This document shows, one piece after another, positions 1 to 8,806 of a DNA stretch of 33,778 nt. This stretch comes from Chitinophagaceae bacterium (lineage in GTDB: Bacteria > Bacteroidota > Bacteroidia > Chitinophagales > REEL01), in contig REEL01000065.1 of assembly GCA_007695095.1 (NCBI GenBank), positions 1 through 33,778 of the forward strand, read 5' to 3'. Every line of letters starts with the position of its first letter. The first letter of the stretch is position 1. Under the pieces are notes generated by a model, which saw nothing but the letters and a program-made list of their open reading frames with translations, was not told the DNA's origin and made no database searches. The position numbers were made by a program, and so were the translations under genes.

Positions 1-142
1 CTCAAATTCTAAGCGTTCCTGTTTTCTTGTTTTATTGGACAACCCCTCAAGGCCCGATTAACAGCACGACAGGCTTTTTTATTTATATTTTGGATAAACT
101 TCAAGCTTAAAGACCTTAAAGAAGCCATTTCGCAGAAGGAAT

Positions 143-270
143 GCGGCCTTTATTCCGGACTTGGGGCACCCGCTGCTTGAATCTTGCGTGAAAAATTTTA
201 CTGTTCGACGCAAGGAGTTTAAAATTTTTAGCAAGTGAAAGCATAGCGGGTCAAGGAGGAATTCAGCCGC
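143..270. repeat. Long imperfect inverted repeat (about 128 nt) in intergenic DNA
   Basis: Nested complementary arms can be traced by eye: 143-147 with 266-270, 152-156 with 258-262, 160-163 with 252-255, 168-174 with 245-251, 175-178 with 239-242, and a long inner arm 183-200 with 220-237 that has one bulged base. A competing small hairpin (183-189 with 208-214, seven perfect pairs) shares the inner left arm, so two mutually exclusive folds exist. The stretch is richer in G+C than its surroundings and lies downstream of purT, which is on the minus strand. It could be a MITE/REP-like dispersed element or a structured RNA; no coding potential was seen. Structure is seen directly, identity is inferred. 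Confidence 0.7.
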
Positions 271-281
271 GATTTTTTTGT

Positions 282-310
282 TAACCCTTTTTTTCTAAAA
301 AAAAGGGTTA
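282..310. repeat. Perfect 13-bp palindrome (possible terminator for purT)
   Basis: Arms 282-294 and 298-310 are perfectly complementary (TAACCC plus seven T against seven A plus GGGTTA) around a 3-nt loop. No T-run follows the stem on either strand, so it is not a textbook intrinsic terminator. Because purT ends at 549 reading toward lower coordinates, it could still act as a late 3' end signal. It sits directly beside the long hairpin element. Confidence 0.6.
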
Positions 311-354
311 GAAAGGGCTTGATAAAACTTTTTGATAGCCCCTGCCCCCAATCC

Positions 355-413
355 GGAGATTGTCACACTTCAAGCATACGCGCAGGGCTTCCCTTTTGAA
401 GCTCACAATGACG
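355..413. repeat. Degenerate repeat resembling the GTCATTG...CAATCTCC family
   Basis: The segment begins GGAGATTGT (355-363) and ends with AAGCTCACAATGACG (399-413), partially inverted copies of one another. This resembles, in degraded form, the widespread bacterial intergenic repeat with GGAGATTGC and GCAATGAC termini. The resemblance is from memory and the internal sequence is diverged, so this is a weak call. The remaining flanks (1-142, 311-354 and 414-548) show no gene, RNA or further repeat that I can support. Confidence 0.35.
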
Positions 414-548
414 GTGTGGTGAGAGGCTGCCCTGCTCCATATTCTAACAAAAAACGGTCAATCTTATTCAGAGACGTACATTTCACAAAACCCTAAAAAA
501 CAAAATTACTCAAGAACATTTGTAAACTAAAAAAAATCAGCAGTCACT

Positions 549-1721
549 CTATTTTTTATTTACTGAAATCTGTTTTGCTGCACTCCTTGCTTTTCTTCTC
601 AACTCATGAATCTCCGTATCTACATCATCATACACAAGTGAAATGCCCATCCGTCTATATTTTTTTGTAAATGGTTTGCCAAAAATACGAATATCTGATT
701 TTTTTAATTCTAAAGCCTGAGGTAAGCCGTCATAAGAAGGCATTTCATTGCTGTCGTCTGCTGCCAAAATTACGGCTGATGCAGCTGCCCTTTCTAAGGT
801 AATCTGATGTATAGGCAGCCCGATTAAAGCCCTGAAATGTAACTCAAATTCATTCAAATTCTGAGTGCCTGCCAATGTAACCATACCGGTATCATGAGGT
901 CTCGGAGAAAGCTCCGAAAAATATACTTCATCCTCACAAATAAAAAATTCTACTCCCCATAAGCCCGCGCCACCCAAAGCTTTGGTGACTTTTTCTGCCA
1001 TTTCCTTAGCCTTTTCCAGCAAAGCAGGCTTCATATATTCCGGTTGCCAGCTTTCCATATAATCTCCCCGCTCCTGACGATGACCTATCGGAGGACAAAA
1101 TAAAATAGCTCCCTTTTTTTGAGTTACTGTCAATAAAGTTATTTCAGAATCAAAGCGAATGAATTCTTCTATAATTACTTCTTTTATGTCTCCCCTACTA
1201 CTTTCTATGGCGGTTTCCCATGCATCTAAAATATCAATCTCTTCTCTGATTATTGACTGTCCCTTCCCGGACGATGACATCAGTGGCTTAGAAACACAGG
1301 GATAACCAATCTTTTTAACCGCTTTTATAAAGGAATCCTTGGTATCTGCATATTGATAAGCAGCAGTTTTTAACCCCAATTCTTTGGCAGCTATATCCCT
1401 GATTAACTTTCTGTTCATAGTGAAATTAACAGCCTTTGCAGAAGGAACTACCTGTATTCCTTTTTCCTCAAAATCATACAATTGTTCTGTGCGTATCGCT
1501 TCTATTTCAGGTACAATAATATCCGGTTGATGCTTATTAATTATTTTACTTAACTCTTTGGCATTTAACATATCCGTCACCTCAAAATCGTCAGCAAGCT
1601 GCATCGCCGGTGCATTTTTATAATTATCAACAGCAATCACATATTGTCCCATCCTCTTTGCCGCAATGACAAATTCTTTACCCAGTTCCCCTGAACCGAG
1701 CAACATAATCTTTTTATACAT
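549..1721 (-). CDS. purT: Formate-dependent phosphoribosylglycinamide formyltransferase (PurT)
   Basis: PurT is an ATP-grasp enzyme that makes formyl-GAR from GAR, formate and ATP, the folate-independent third step of purine synthesis. The protein aligns by eye with E. coli PurT along its whole length: N-terminal [18 protein letters not shown], the ATP-grasp stretch [34 protein letters not shown], and the metal/substrate segment [15 protein letters not shown] place the start at 1721 (MYKKIMLLG), giving about 390 residues, close to the 392 of E. coli. An in-frame ATG at 1751 would lie inside the putative promoter element 1749-1756 and adds only a non-conserved F/K-rich leader. The gene is 133 bp downstream of the TlpA-like gene and probably transcribed alone. 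No other pur genes are nearby. Confidence 0.95.
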   Translation of the reverse strand: MYKKIMLLGSGELGKEFVIAAKRMGQYVIAVDNYKNAPAMQLADDFEVTDMLNAKELSKIINKHQPDIIVPEIEAIRTEQLYDFEEKGIQVVPSAKAVNFTMNRKLIRDIAAKELGLKTAAYQYADTKDSFIKAVKKIGYPCVSKPLMSSSGKGQSIIREEIDILDAWETAIESSRGDIKEVIIEEFIRFDSEITLLTVTQKKGAILFCPPIGHRQERGDYMESWQPEYMKPALLEKAKEMAEKVTKALGGAGLWGVEFFICEDEVYFSELSPRPHDTGMVTLAGTQNLNEFELHFRALIGLPIHQITLERAAASAVILAADDSNEMPSYDGLPQALELKKSDIRIFGKPFTKKYRRMGISLVYDDVDTEIHELRRKARSAAKQISVNKK

Positions 1722-1748
1722 AAAATCTTTTTTAAAAAAAAACGATTG

Positions 1749-1756
1749 CAAAGATA
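1749..1756 (-). promoter_or_regulatory. Putative -7 promoter element upstream of purT
   Basis: On the minus strand this reads TATCTTTG, matching the Bacteroidota -7 consensus TAnnTTTG. It lies 28 bp from the chosen purT start. No well-spaced -33 TTTG was found; a TTTG at 1771-1774 gives a spacer of only 14. Short A/T-rich motifs like this also occur by chance. Confidence 0.45.
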
Positions 1757-1854
1757 GTTCAGAATAGTTTCAAAAGAAAACTAAGCACTCGTTTTTAACA
1801 AAACATTTACGAAAGCGAAATACGTAATAGGGGTGTTTTAATTATTGAAACAAA

Positions 1855-3015
1855 TTAAACCTCATCTTCGCTAAACAGCTTCTTTAACTTATTTTCAAGT
1901 TGAATTCCACGTAAATTTCGGGCAATTATTTTCCCGGTTTCATCCAGTAAAAAAGTTGCCGGAATGGCACTTACCTGATATTCTCTGGCTACAGAACAGC
2001 CCCAGCCTTTCAATTGACTTCCCTGATAAGGCCAATTCAGCCCATCATCATTTATGGCATCTACCCATCTCTTTAAATTATTATCCAATGAAACACCAAA
2101 AATAGTAAAGCCCTTGTCTTTATACTCATTGTATAGTCTCACTAAATTCGGGTTTTCATGCCTGCATGGTCCGCACCAGCTTGCCCAAAAATCAAGATAT
2201 ACAATTTTTCCTCTGGTGTCAGACAAACTAATTTCCTTGCCTTTATGCGTGTTTAATGTAAAATCCGGAGCTTCCCGACCCACTGCCAAGGGAGATGCAG
2301 ACGCAATTTGATGTTCAAGCTGTCTGAATAAATGATTTTCATTAGCCAAATGACCGTTTTCTTCAATATACGTACTGATGAAGTCATAATTTTCATTAAT
2401 ATCCATCAAACTAATTGCAAATACAGCCAGCAACTCAGATTCAGTTGTGTCCGCAAACTTTCTGTTATATTCACTGACAAATTCTATCTGTTCCTGATAT
2501 TCATTCTGTAATTCGAGTAATCTTTCTACCGGCCCTCCGGCTCCCTGAACTTGTTGAAATTCCAAACCTATGGCAGCCAGGTTATTTTGAGCTTTACCCA
2601 AATCACCTACCATACTTAGCAAAATTTCATTTTCTGCCGGTCCTCCACTGATAGTATAATTGAAAAGATCTGTTTTATTTGCCTCAAAATTCATTTCCTG
2701 ATTATCTAAAATAATAACCCATGAAACATCCTTGCTGAGTTTTAGCATATATACACCCTTTTCACTTACAGAACCTCTCATTTCAAAGTTTCCTTCACCG
2801 GAAACTATCGCTGTGTCAATTACTATATTCTGATTGAAAGAAACCTGCTCCAAATAAACCGGCATAGCCGATGCATCGCCACTAATTGTGCCTTTAATAT
2901 GGTATTCACTTTTAGAACTTCTATTACTTTCTTTATCTGATAATTCACTGCAACTACCCAATAAAGTTATGATAAGTGGAAAAATGAAAACCTGCTTAAA
3001 TTTTATATACTTCAT
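1855..3015 (-). CDS. Periplasmic TlpA/ResA-like thioredoxin lipoprotein with DUF4369-type N-terminal domain
   Basis: This is a predicted envelope thiol-disulfide oxidoreductase. A lipoprotein signal peptide ends in LLGSC with the acylated Cys at residue 22. Residues about 38-125 have the short beta-rich pattern (HIKGTISGDA, YLEQV, VSGEGNFEMRG) of DUF4369 domains that precede TlpA modules in Bacteroidota. A helical linker follows (about 130-235), then a TlpA/AhpC-TSA domain with GREAPDFTL, LDFWASWCGPC (active-site Cys281 and Cys284) and the cis-Pro loop SAIPATFLLD. The substrate is unknown; relatives reduce cytochrome c apoprotein or protect secreted proteins. It is followed by purT, but gaps of 122 and 133 bp suggest its own transcript. 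The family call is strong, the specific role is not. Confidence 0.88.
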   Translation of the reverse strand: MKYIKFKQVFIFPLIITLLGSCSELSDKESNRSSKSEYHIKGTISGDASAMPVYLEQVSFNQNIVIDTAIVSGEGNFEMRGSVSEKGVYMLKLSKDVSWVIILDNQEMNFEANKTDLFNYTISGGPAENEILLSMVGDLGKAQNNLAAIGLEFQQVQGAGGPVERLLELQNEYQEQIEFVSEYNRKFADTTESELLAVFAISLMDINENYDFISTYIEENGHLANENHLFRQLEHQIASASPLAVGREAPDFTLNTHKGKEISLSDTRGKIVYLDFWASWCGPCRHENPNLVRLYNEYKDKGFTIFGVSLDNNLKRWVDAINDDGLNWPYQGSQLKGWGCSVAREYQVSAIPATFLLDETGKIIARNLRGIQLENKLKKLFSEDEV

Positions 3016-3137
3016 TGTAGTTATTTTTTTGATAGAGAAGTTTTTACTTATTTTTCTTAAACTTCATCAATTTAACAAAACGTTTTAATCGTGCTTATAT
3101 TTTTTATTAAAAACTGTTTTTCCTGTAATGAAAAAAA

Positions 3138-4589
3138 TTAAGCCTTATCCAACATTTCCTGAAGAATTGCACTTGCTTTTTTAGGGTCTGCTTTTCCTTT
3201 TGAACGCTTCATAACTTCTCCCATAAAAAGTCCCATCAAACCTTTTTTACCGGCTTGATACTCCTTTACTTTCTCCGGATAAGCTTGAATAGCCTCCAAT
3301 ACAAAACCACTTAATGTATCCTCATCAGAATCCTGAATCAGATTAAGGCTTTCTGCTAACTCTTTTGCCGGCTTTTCGGGTGATTGCGCCATAACAGGGA
3401 AAAGCTTTTGGGAAGCCGCAGTAAAACTAAGTTTACCCTCATCTATCAGATCGATTATTTCAGCAATCTTTTGCTCTGGCAATGGAAAGTCTTCAAAATG
3501 AAGAGCTTTTTCATTCAGATAGGATTTTACCGGTCCTATTATCCAGTTTGCCGCAGCTTTATAGTTTTTAGTAAGCTTTGTTAAATTTTGAAAGTACAAT
3601 GCAATTTGCTTGTCTTCCGTAATTACCGTAGCGTCATATTCAGATAAGCCTAATTCTTTTGTAAAAATTTTAGTAAGCTCCTTTGGGAGAGCCGGCATAC
3701 TTGCCTTTACTTCATTTAGCCAGGCTTCATCTACAATTACCGGAGGTAAATCTGGCTCCGGGAAATAGCGATAATCATTGGCTTCTTCTTTTGAACGCAT
3801 GGAAAAAGTTGTTCCTTTTGAGGCATCAAAACTTCTGGTTTCGTGCATAATTTCAATACCGGTTTCCAGGCAATCTATCTGACGCTCAATTTCAAACTCT
3901 ATGGCTTTTTTTACATTTCGCATGGAGTTCATGTTTTTAACCTCCACTTTCTGTCCATACTCTTCGGCACCTCTTAATCTGACAGAAATATTTGCATCAC
4001 ACCTCAAACTCCCCTCTTCCATGTTTCCGTCGCAAACATCAAGATACCTGACCAGTTTACGCATTTCCATTAAATAAGCAAAAGCCTCATCTCCACTTCG
4101 CAAATCCGGCATGGTGACAATTTCAATCAAAGGCACTCCGCATCGGTTTAGGTCAATCAGCGTATTAAACGGATCCAAATCATGAATGCTTTTACCGGCA
4201 TCTTCTTCCATGTGAATTCTGATAAGCCTGACTTTTTTGGTTTCATCACCCATTTTATATTCTACAAATCCATTGGTGCAAATAGGTGTGTCATCCTGAG
4301 TAATCTGATACCCTTTCGGTAAATCCGCATAGAAATAGTTTTTTCTGGCAAACTGATTTACTTCCCTGATATCTGCTTCGCATGCCAGACCCATTTTTAA
4401 AGCCATTGCAACAACTTCTTTATTAAAAACAGGAAGTGTTCCCGGGTGACCCAAAGAAACCGGATCTACCATAGTGTTGGGCTTTTCTCCGTAAGAAACC
4501 GGATCTTTAGAAAAAGCTTTACTTTTCGTTTGAAGCTGAGCATGTACCTCAAGGCCAATAACTGCTTCATATTTATTATTTACTGTCAT
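3138..4589 (-). CDS. gatB: Aspartyl/glutamyl-tRNA amidotransferase subunit B (GatB)
   Basis: GatB is the kinase/tRNA-binding subunit of the GatCAB amidotransferase, which converts Glu-tRNA(Gln) and/or Asp-tRNA(Asn) to the amidated forms. The protein is full length (483 residues) and opens with the family signature EAVIGLEVHAQL; other hallmarks are PGTLPVFN, the segment FYADLPKGYQITQ, RIHMEEDAGKS, DLNRCGVPLIEIV, EEGSLRCDANISV and KNMNSMRNV. The C-terminal helical/YqeY-like tail carries GFVLEAI and LMGLFMGEVMK, then ends in a lysine-rich helix. It starts 2 bp after the alaS stop, so the two are surely cotranscribed and possibly translationally coupled. gatA and gatC are not in the window, which is common because gat genes are often scattered. 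Confidence 0.97.
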   Translation of the reverse strand: MTVNNKYEAVIGLEVHAQLQTKSKAFSKDPVSYGEKPNTMVDPVSLGHPGTLPVFNKEVVAMALKMGLACEADIREVNQFARKNYFYADLPKGYQITQDDTPICTNGFVEYKMGDETKKVRLIRIHMEEDAGKSIHDLDPFNTLIDLNRCGVPLIEIVTMPDLRSGDEAFAYLMEMRKLVRYLDVCDGNMEEGSLRCDANISVRLRGAEEYGQKVEVKNMNSMRNVKKAIEFEIERQIDCLETGIEIMHETRSFDASKGTTFSMRSKEEANDYRYFPEPDLPPVIVDEAWLNEVKASMPALPKELTKIFTKELGLSEYDATVITEDKQIALYFQNLTKLTKNYKAAANWIIGPVKSYLNEKALHFEDFPLPEQKIAEIIDLIDEGKLSFTAASQKLFPVMAQSPEKPAKELAESLNLIQDSDEDTLSGFVLEAIQAYPEKVKEYQAGKKGLMGLFMGEVMKRSKGKADPKKASAILQEMLDKA

Positions 4590-4591
4590 AC

Positions 4592-7225
4592 TTAGTTTAA
4601 TTCATTTTTAATTATCGATTCTGCTTTGTCTAAAGCACTTTTTAATTTAGATACGTCAGAACCTCCGGCTGTAGCAAAAAATGCCTGTCCTCCCCCGCCG
4701 CCTTTAATTTCAACGGCTGCTTCCCGAACAATTTTCCCGGCATCCAAACCGTGACTTGCCGTAAAGGAATCCGAAATCATTATGCAAATCTGAGGTTTTT
4801 CTGATTGTATTATACCGGCAATGAAAATTAAATCAGGGAATTGCTGCCTTAGCTGAAAAGCAATATCCTTAACTTGCTTACTATCTGAACCATCTAAAAT
4901 TCCTTTAAACCACTTTATTCCATTTTCCTCTTTGATTTTGGCAACAATCTCTTCTTTTACACCCCCTGACTTTTCCGCTTGTAAGCTTTCAATTTTTTTG
5001 GCCATTTGCTGATTGTCTTTTAGAAGCGCCTCTACAGCAGTAGTTATTTGCTGCGGGTTTTTCAGCAATTTTTTAACTGCGGAAAGTTCTTCTAAGCGGG
5101 TATAAATCCAGTTTTCGGCGGCTTGTCCCGTTACCGCCTCTATTCTTCTCACTCCTGCTGACACCGCTGACTCTGAAATTATTTTAAAAACACCTATTTC
5201 ACCGGTAGACTGAACATGTGTACCTCCGCACAATTCACTGGAAAAGTTTTCCTCAAAAGTAATTACCCGCACTTCCTCGCTGTATTTTTCTCCAAAAAGT
5301 GCTGTTGCTCCCTTTGCTATAGCCTCCTTAAAAGGAACGTTTCTTTGCTCATCAAGAGCGATGTTTTCGCGAATCTTTTCGTTTACCATTTGTTCTATCT
5401 GCCTAATTTCCTCATCTGTCATTTTCTGAAAGTGTGAAAAATCAAAACGCAGATAATCAGCCCTGACCAATGAACCCTTTTGCTCAACATGATTTCCCAA
5501 TATCTTTTTTAAAGAGGCATGTAACAAATGCGTTGCTGAATGATTTGCCGAAGTGTTCTCTCTATTATCAGCCAGCACAATTGCCCTGCAACGGCTTTTT
5601 GCATCTTTTGGCTGCTTTTTTGAAACATGAATTGTCAATTCATTTTCTTTAATCGTATCGATAATTTCGATTGTATCATCTTCAAAGCTCAGCACTCCTT
5701 TATCTCCGGTTTGTCCACCCGATTCGGCATAAAAAGGAGTTTTGTCTAAAATGATATGATAGAATTCCTTGCCTGAAGCCTGAACCTTTCGGTACCTGAT
5801 TATTTTACAATCTGTTTCCAAATGATCATAGCCTACAAAAACAGAGTTTTCACCTTCAGAGACATTTACCCAGTCATCGAGTTCTTTCTTTGAAGCATCT
5901 TTAGAGCGCTTTTTTTGCAAAGACATCGCCTTATTAAAACCTGTTTCATCAAATGAAAAGCTATTTTCTTCTGCTAATAAAGCTGTTAAATCAGGTGGAA
6001 ATCCAAAAGTGTCATATAATTCAAAAGCAAAATTGCCGTCTACAATCTTATCCGCTTTTGAATGGCTTGAAATGTAATCATCAAATCTTTTCAAACCGCT
6101 TTCTAATGTTTTTCTGAAATTATTTTCTTCTTCCAGCATCACCTTTTCGATAAATTCCTGTTGTTTTTGCAATTCAGGATAGATACCGGCATAAATTTCT
6201 GTCAGTTCTTTCACTAAGGTAAACAGAAAACTTTTCTGAATAGACAAAAAGCTAAAAGCATATCTAACAGCTCTTCGTAAAATTCTTCTTATAACATAAC
6301 CTGCCCCGGTATTAGAAGGCAGCTGACCGTCAGCAATCGCGAATGCAACAGCCCGAACGTGATCTGCAATTACCCGTATGGCTATATCTGTCTGTTCATT
6401 TTTGCCATATTTTTGCTTTGATTCTTCCCCTATAGCTTTTATTAATGGGGCAAATAAATCAGTATCGTAATTACTCGTTTTTTTCTGAAGTGCCATACAT
6501 AAGCGCTCAAAGCCCATTCCTGTATCTACATGTCTGTTAGGCAAAAGCTGTAAATGCCCGTCAGACAAACGGTTATATTGAATAAACACTAAATTCCAGA
6601 TTTCAACTACCTGTGGATGTCCGGCATTCACCAATTCTTTGCCGTCAATTTTACTTTTTTCTTCAGCAGTTCGCAAGTCAATGTGAATTTCAGAGCAAGG
6701 TCCGCAAGGTCCGACATCCCCCATTTCCCAAAAATTATCTGCTTTATTTCCTTTTAAAATCCTACTTTCATCAATGAGGCTTTCCCACATTTTTTTGGTC
6801 TCATCATCCGGGCCCAGATTATCTTCAACGCTCCCCTCAAAATAAGTTACGTACAAACTTTTTTTATCCAGCTTATAAACTTGCGTTAGTAACTCCCATG
6901 CCATTTCAATAGCTTCTTTCTTAAAATAATCCCCAAACGACCAATTCCCAAGCATTTCGAACATGGTGTGGTGATAGGTATCTTTCCCAACCTCTTCCAA
7001 ATCATTATGCTTTCCGGAGACTCTTAAACACTTTTGAGAATTTGCTACTCGCTTGTCGCTTGCTTTTTTGTTTTCTAAAAAAATATCTTTAAACTGATTC
7101 ATACCGGCATTTGTAAACATCAGTGTGGGGTCATTTTTCAAAACCATTGGCGCTGACTCAATAATCTTATGGTCTTTCTGTTGATAAAAGTCCAAAAATT
7201 TCTGACGTATATCTTTTGCTAGCAT
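4592..7225 (-). CDS. alaS: Alanyl-tRNA synthetase
   Basis: AlaS charges tRNA(Ala) and edits mischarged Ser/Gly. It is 877 residues, normal for bacterial AlaS. The class II catalytic core begins IRQKFLDFYQQKDHKII and contains PTLMFTNAGMNQFKDIFL, the HHTMFEMLGNWSFGDYFK block and RHVDTGMGFERL. The editing domain has both halves of the zinc/catalytic motif: HxxxH at His562 and His566, and CGGTH with Cys666 and His670. The C-terminal DHHA1/C-Ala part ends with a glycine-rich GGGGGQAFFATAGG. It is the first gene of the alaS-gatB pair and is divergent from an M23 peptidase gene across a 221-bp spacer. The arrangement alaS next to an M23 peptidase and a MerR-like gene is, to my knowledge, common in Bacteroidota. 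Confidence 0.98.
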   Translation of the reverse strand: MLAKDIRQKFLDFYQQKDHKIIESAPMVLKNDPTLMFTNAGMNQFKDIFLENKKASDKRVANSQKCLRVSGKHNDLEEVGKDTYHHTMFEMLGNWSFGDYFKKEAIEMAWELLTQVYKLDKKSLYVTYFEGSVEDNLGPDDETKKMWESLIDESRILKGNKADNFWEMGDVGPCGPCSEIHIDLRTAEEKSKIDGKELVNAGHPQVVEIWNLVFIQYNRLSDGHLQLLPNRHVDTGMGFERLCMALQKKTSNYDTDLFAPLIKAIGEESKQKYGKNEQTDIAIRVIADHVRAVAFAIADGQLPSNTGAGYVIRRILRRAVRYAFSFLSIQKSFLFTLVKELTEIYAGIYPELQKQQEFIEKVMLEEENNFRKTLESGLKRFDDYISSHSKADKIVDGNFAFELYDTFGFPPDLTALLAEENSFSFDETGFNKAMSLQKKRSKDASKKELDDWVNVSEGENSVFVGYDHLETDCKIIRYRKVQASGKEFYHIILDKTPFYAESGGQTGDKGVLSFEDDTIEIIDTIKENELTIHVSKKQPKDAKSRCRAIVLADNRENTSANHSATHLLHASLKKILGNHVEQKGSLVRADYLRFDFSHFQKMTDEEIRQIEQMVNEKIRENIALDEQRNVPFKEAIAKGATALFGEKYSEEVRVITFEENFSSELCGGTHVQSTGEIGVFKIISESAVSAGVRRIEAVTGQAAENWIYTRLEELSAVKKLLKNPQQITTAVEALLKDNQQMAKKIESLQAEKSGGVKEEIVAKIKEENGIKWFKGILDGSDSKQVKDIAFQLRQQFPDLIFIAGIIQSEKPQICIMISDSFTASHGLDAGKIVREAAVEIKGGGGGQAFFATAGGSDVSKLKSALDKAESIIKNELN

Positions 7226-7321
7226 AGATTTCTTTTATTTTTTTGATAATTACAGAAAAACAAACTTTATGTTGTATTAAAACGTATACATTTCTGATTA
7301 CCGAGCGTTCATAAACTGGCA

Positions 7322-7329
7322 CAAAAATA
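7322..7329 (-). promoter_or_regulatory. Putative -7 promoter element for alaS-gatB
   Basis: The minus strand reads TATTTTTG (TAnnTTTG consensus) about 97 bp upstream of alaS, 22 bp from the matching plus-strand element of the divergent gene. The -33 box is not convincing. Confidence 0.4.
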
Positions 7330-7351
7330 TAGTTTTTAGTATGAAAAACAT

Positions 7352-7359
7352 TATATTTG
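7352..7359 (+). promoter_or_regulatory. Putative -7 promoter element for the M23 peptidase-MerR pair
   Basis: TATATTTG matches the Bacteroidota -7 consensus and would give a 5' leader of roughly 80 nt. A T-run at 7333-7337 is the only -33-like candidate, and its spacing is short. Confidence 0.45.
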
Positions 7360-7446
7360 CAGAAATTAGGGGCGTTTATGTATTCAATATTATAATTTTC
7401 ACCAACGAATTCCTTTTTAAATAAAATCTTAGCTTAAGTAAGCTAT

Positions 7447-8418
7447 ATGAGAAAAGCAAAATACGTTTTTAATACTCAGACACTGAAGTATGAAAAAGTC
7501 CAGGAGGGCTGGGGAAAATTTTCACTGAAAGTTTTAGGCTTTCTTTCGGCAACTATTATGTTTGCTGTTATTATAGTTTCTACTGCCTATAACTTCTTTC
7601 AATCACCAAAAGAAATAGTGCTGCAACGAGAAGTAGATGAAATGAGATTAAACTATCAATTGGTAGAGAGAAAGCTCGTGGAAATGGAAGATGTAGTAGC
7701 TCAGTTGCAAGATAGAGATGATAATATTTACAGAGTAATTTTTGAATCGGAACCTATTCCGAAATCAGTACGATCAGCCGGTGTCGGCGGGTCATTGAGA
7801 TATCAGCATCTGGAGGGTTTAAAAAATTCCGGTTTGATGATGGCTGTGGCTGAAAGAATTGATAAAATCAGAAGGCAACTTTACATACAGTCTAAGTCTT
7901 ATGACGAAGTAACAGAGATGCTGAAAAACAAGTCTGAAATGTTGGCTTCCATACCTGCCATTCAGCCTATATCAAATGCAGATTTAACAAGAATAGCTTC
8001 CGGATTCGGTTATCGGATACACCCTATTTATAAAACCAGACGCCTGCATCAGGGCATTGACTTCACGGCACCGACCGGAACTGAAGTTTATTCTACAGGC
8101 AATGGAGTTATTGAAAGTGTAGTTCACAGTAATCGCGGTTATGGAAACCACATTATAATTAATCACGGCTACGGATATAAAACGCTTTATGCTCACCTTA
8201 GCCGCTTTAATGTGAGAAGAGGGCAAACTATTAACCGGGGTGATATAATTGGTTATGTGGGTAATACAGGTTTATCTACGGCTCCTCACCTCCATTATGA
8301 AGTTATAAAAGACGGTAACCGTATAGATCCAATCAACTTCTTCTACAATGATTTGACTCCTGAAGAATTTGATAAAGTAGTTGAATTAGCATCCAGACAC
8401 AATCAGTCTTTTGACTAA
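7447..8418 (+). CDS. M23 family (LytM-type) metallopeptidase, membrane-anchored
   Basis: This is a predicted zinc peptidase acting on peptidoglycan cross-bridges, or an activator of amidases. The short cytoplasmic N-terminus (RKAKYVFNTQTLKYEKVQ) is followed by one membrane helix (about residues 25-50) and a charged coiled-coil stretch (about 60-95). The C-terminal LytM domain has GFGYRIHPI, HxxxD (His201, Asp205 in HQGIDFTAP), GNHIIINHG..YKTLYAHL and HLHYEV (His281, His283), so the zinc ligands are complete and the enzyme is probably active rather than degenerate. It is followed after 23 bp by the MerR-like gene, probably on the same transcript. The same family includes cell-elongation factors in Bacteroidota, but the exact substrate cannot be read from the sequence. 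Confidence 0.93.
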   Translation: MRKAKYVFNTQTLKYEKVQEGWGKFSLKVLGFLSATIMFAVIIVSTAYNFFQSPKEIVLQREVDEMRLNYQLVERKLVEMEDVVAQLQDRDDNIYRVIFESEPIPKSVRSAGVGGSLRYQHLEGLKNSGLMMAVAERIDKIRRQLYIQSKSYDEVTEMLKNKSEMLASIPAIQPISNADLTRIASGFGYRIHPIYKTRRLHQGIDFTAPTGTEVYSTGNGVIESVVHSNRGYGNHIIINHGYGYKTLYAHLSRFNVRRGQTINRGDIIGYVGNTGLSTAPHLHYEVIKDGNRIDPINFFYNDLTPEEFDKVVELASRHNQSFD

Positions 8419-8441
8419 ACTTTTTTTAAAATCGTTCAGCT

Positions 8442-8777
8442 TTGCCATATAAAGAAAAAAAAATAGAAAAACTATATTTCACTATCGGCGAGGTAGCTGA
8501 GATGTTTAATGTTTCTACTTCTTTGGTTCGGTATTGGGAAAAAGAGTTTGATATTCTCAAGCCTAAAAAAAACACGAAAGGTACCCGCTATTTTACACGC
8601 AAAGACATCGAGAATTTAAAGTTAATTTATGAAATGCTTAAAGTAAAGGGATACACCCTGGAAGGAGCAAAAAAACAACTTCGTAAAAACCCAAAGAAAG
8701 TCATTGATTCGTTTGAATTAAAAGAATCACTTGAAAATATACGGGACTTCCTGAAAGAGCTTCGGGGCAATCTTTAG
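8442..8777 (+). CDS. MerR-family transcriptional regulator (TTG start)
   Basis: A 111-residue protein with an N-terminal winged helix-turn-helix: YFTIGEVAEMFNVSTSLVRYWEKEF (about residues 12-36, in two halves of the HTH), followed by the wing KPKKNTKGTRYFTRKDI and a short dimerisation helix (LKVKGYTLEGAKKQL). There is no ligand-binding domain and no metal-binding Cys cluster, so it is unlikely to be a classical metal sensor. The start is TTG at 8442: the next ATG lies inside the HTH (residue 21), and the segment from PYKEKKIEKLY matches the usual N-terminus of Bacteroidota relatives. It sits 23 bp after the M23 peptidase gene, a frequent pairing in this phylum. Confidence 0.9.
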   Translation: MPYKEKKIEKLYFTIGEVAEMFNVSTSLVRYWEKEFDILKPKKNTKGTRYFTRKDIENLKLIYEMLKVKGYTLEGAKKQLRKNPKKVIDSFELKESLENIRDFLKELRGNL

Positions 8778-8806
8778 TTTCTAAAACCTCTGAAGTTATT
8801 TTTGTA

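Noticed and set aside
3-110. Open frame on the plus strand at the left edge (about 35 codons)
   Set aside because: It is short, has no recognisable motif, and lies in AT-rich spacer DNA where such runs arise by chance. A partial gene 3' end cannot be excluded, but nothing supports one.
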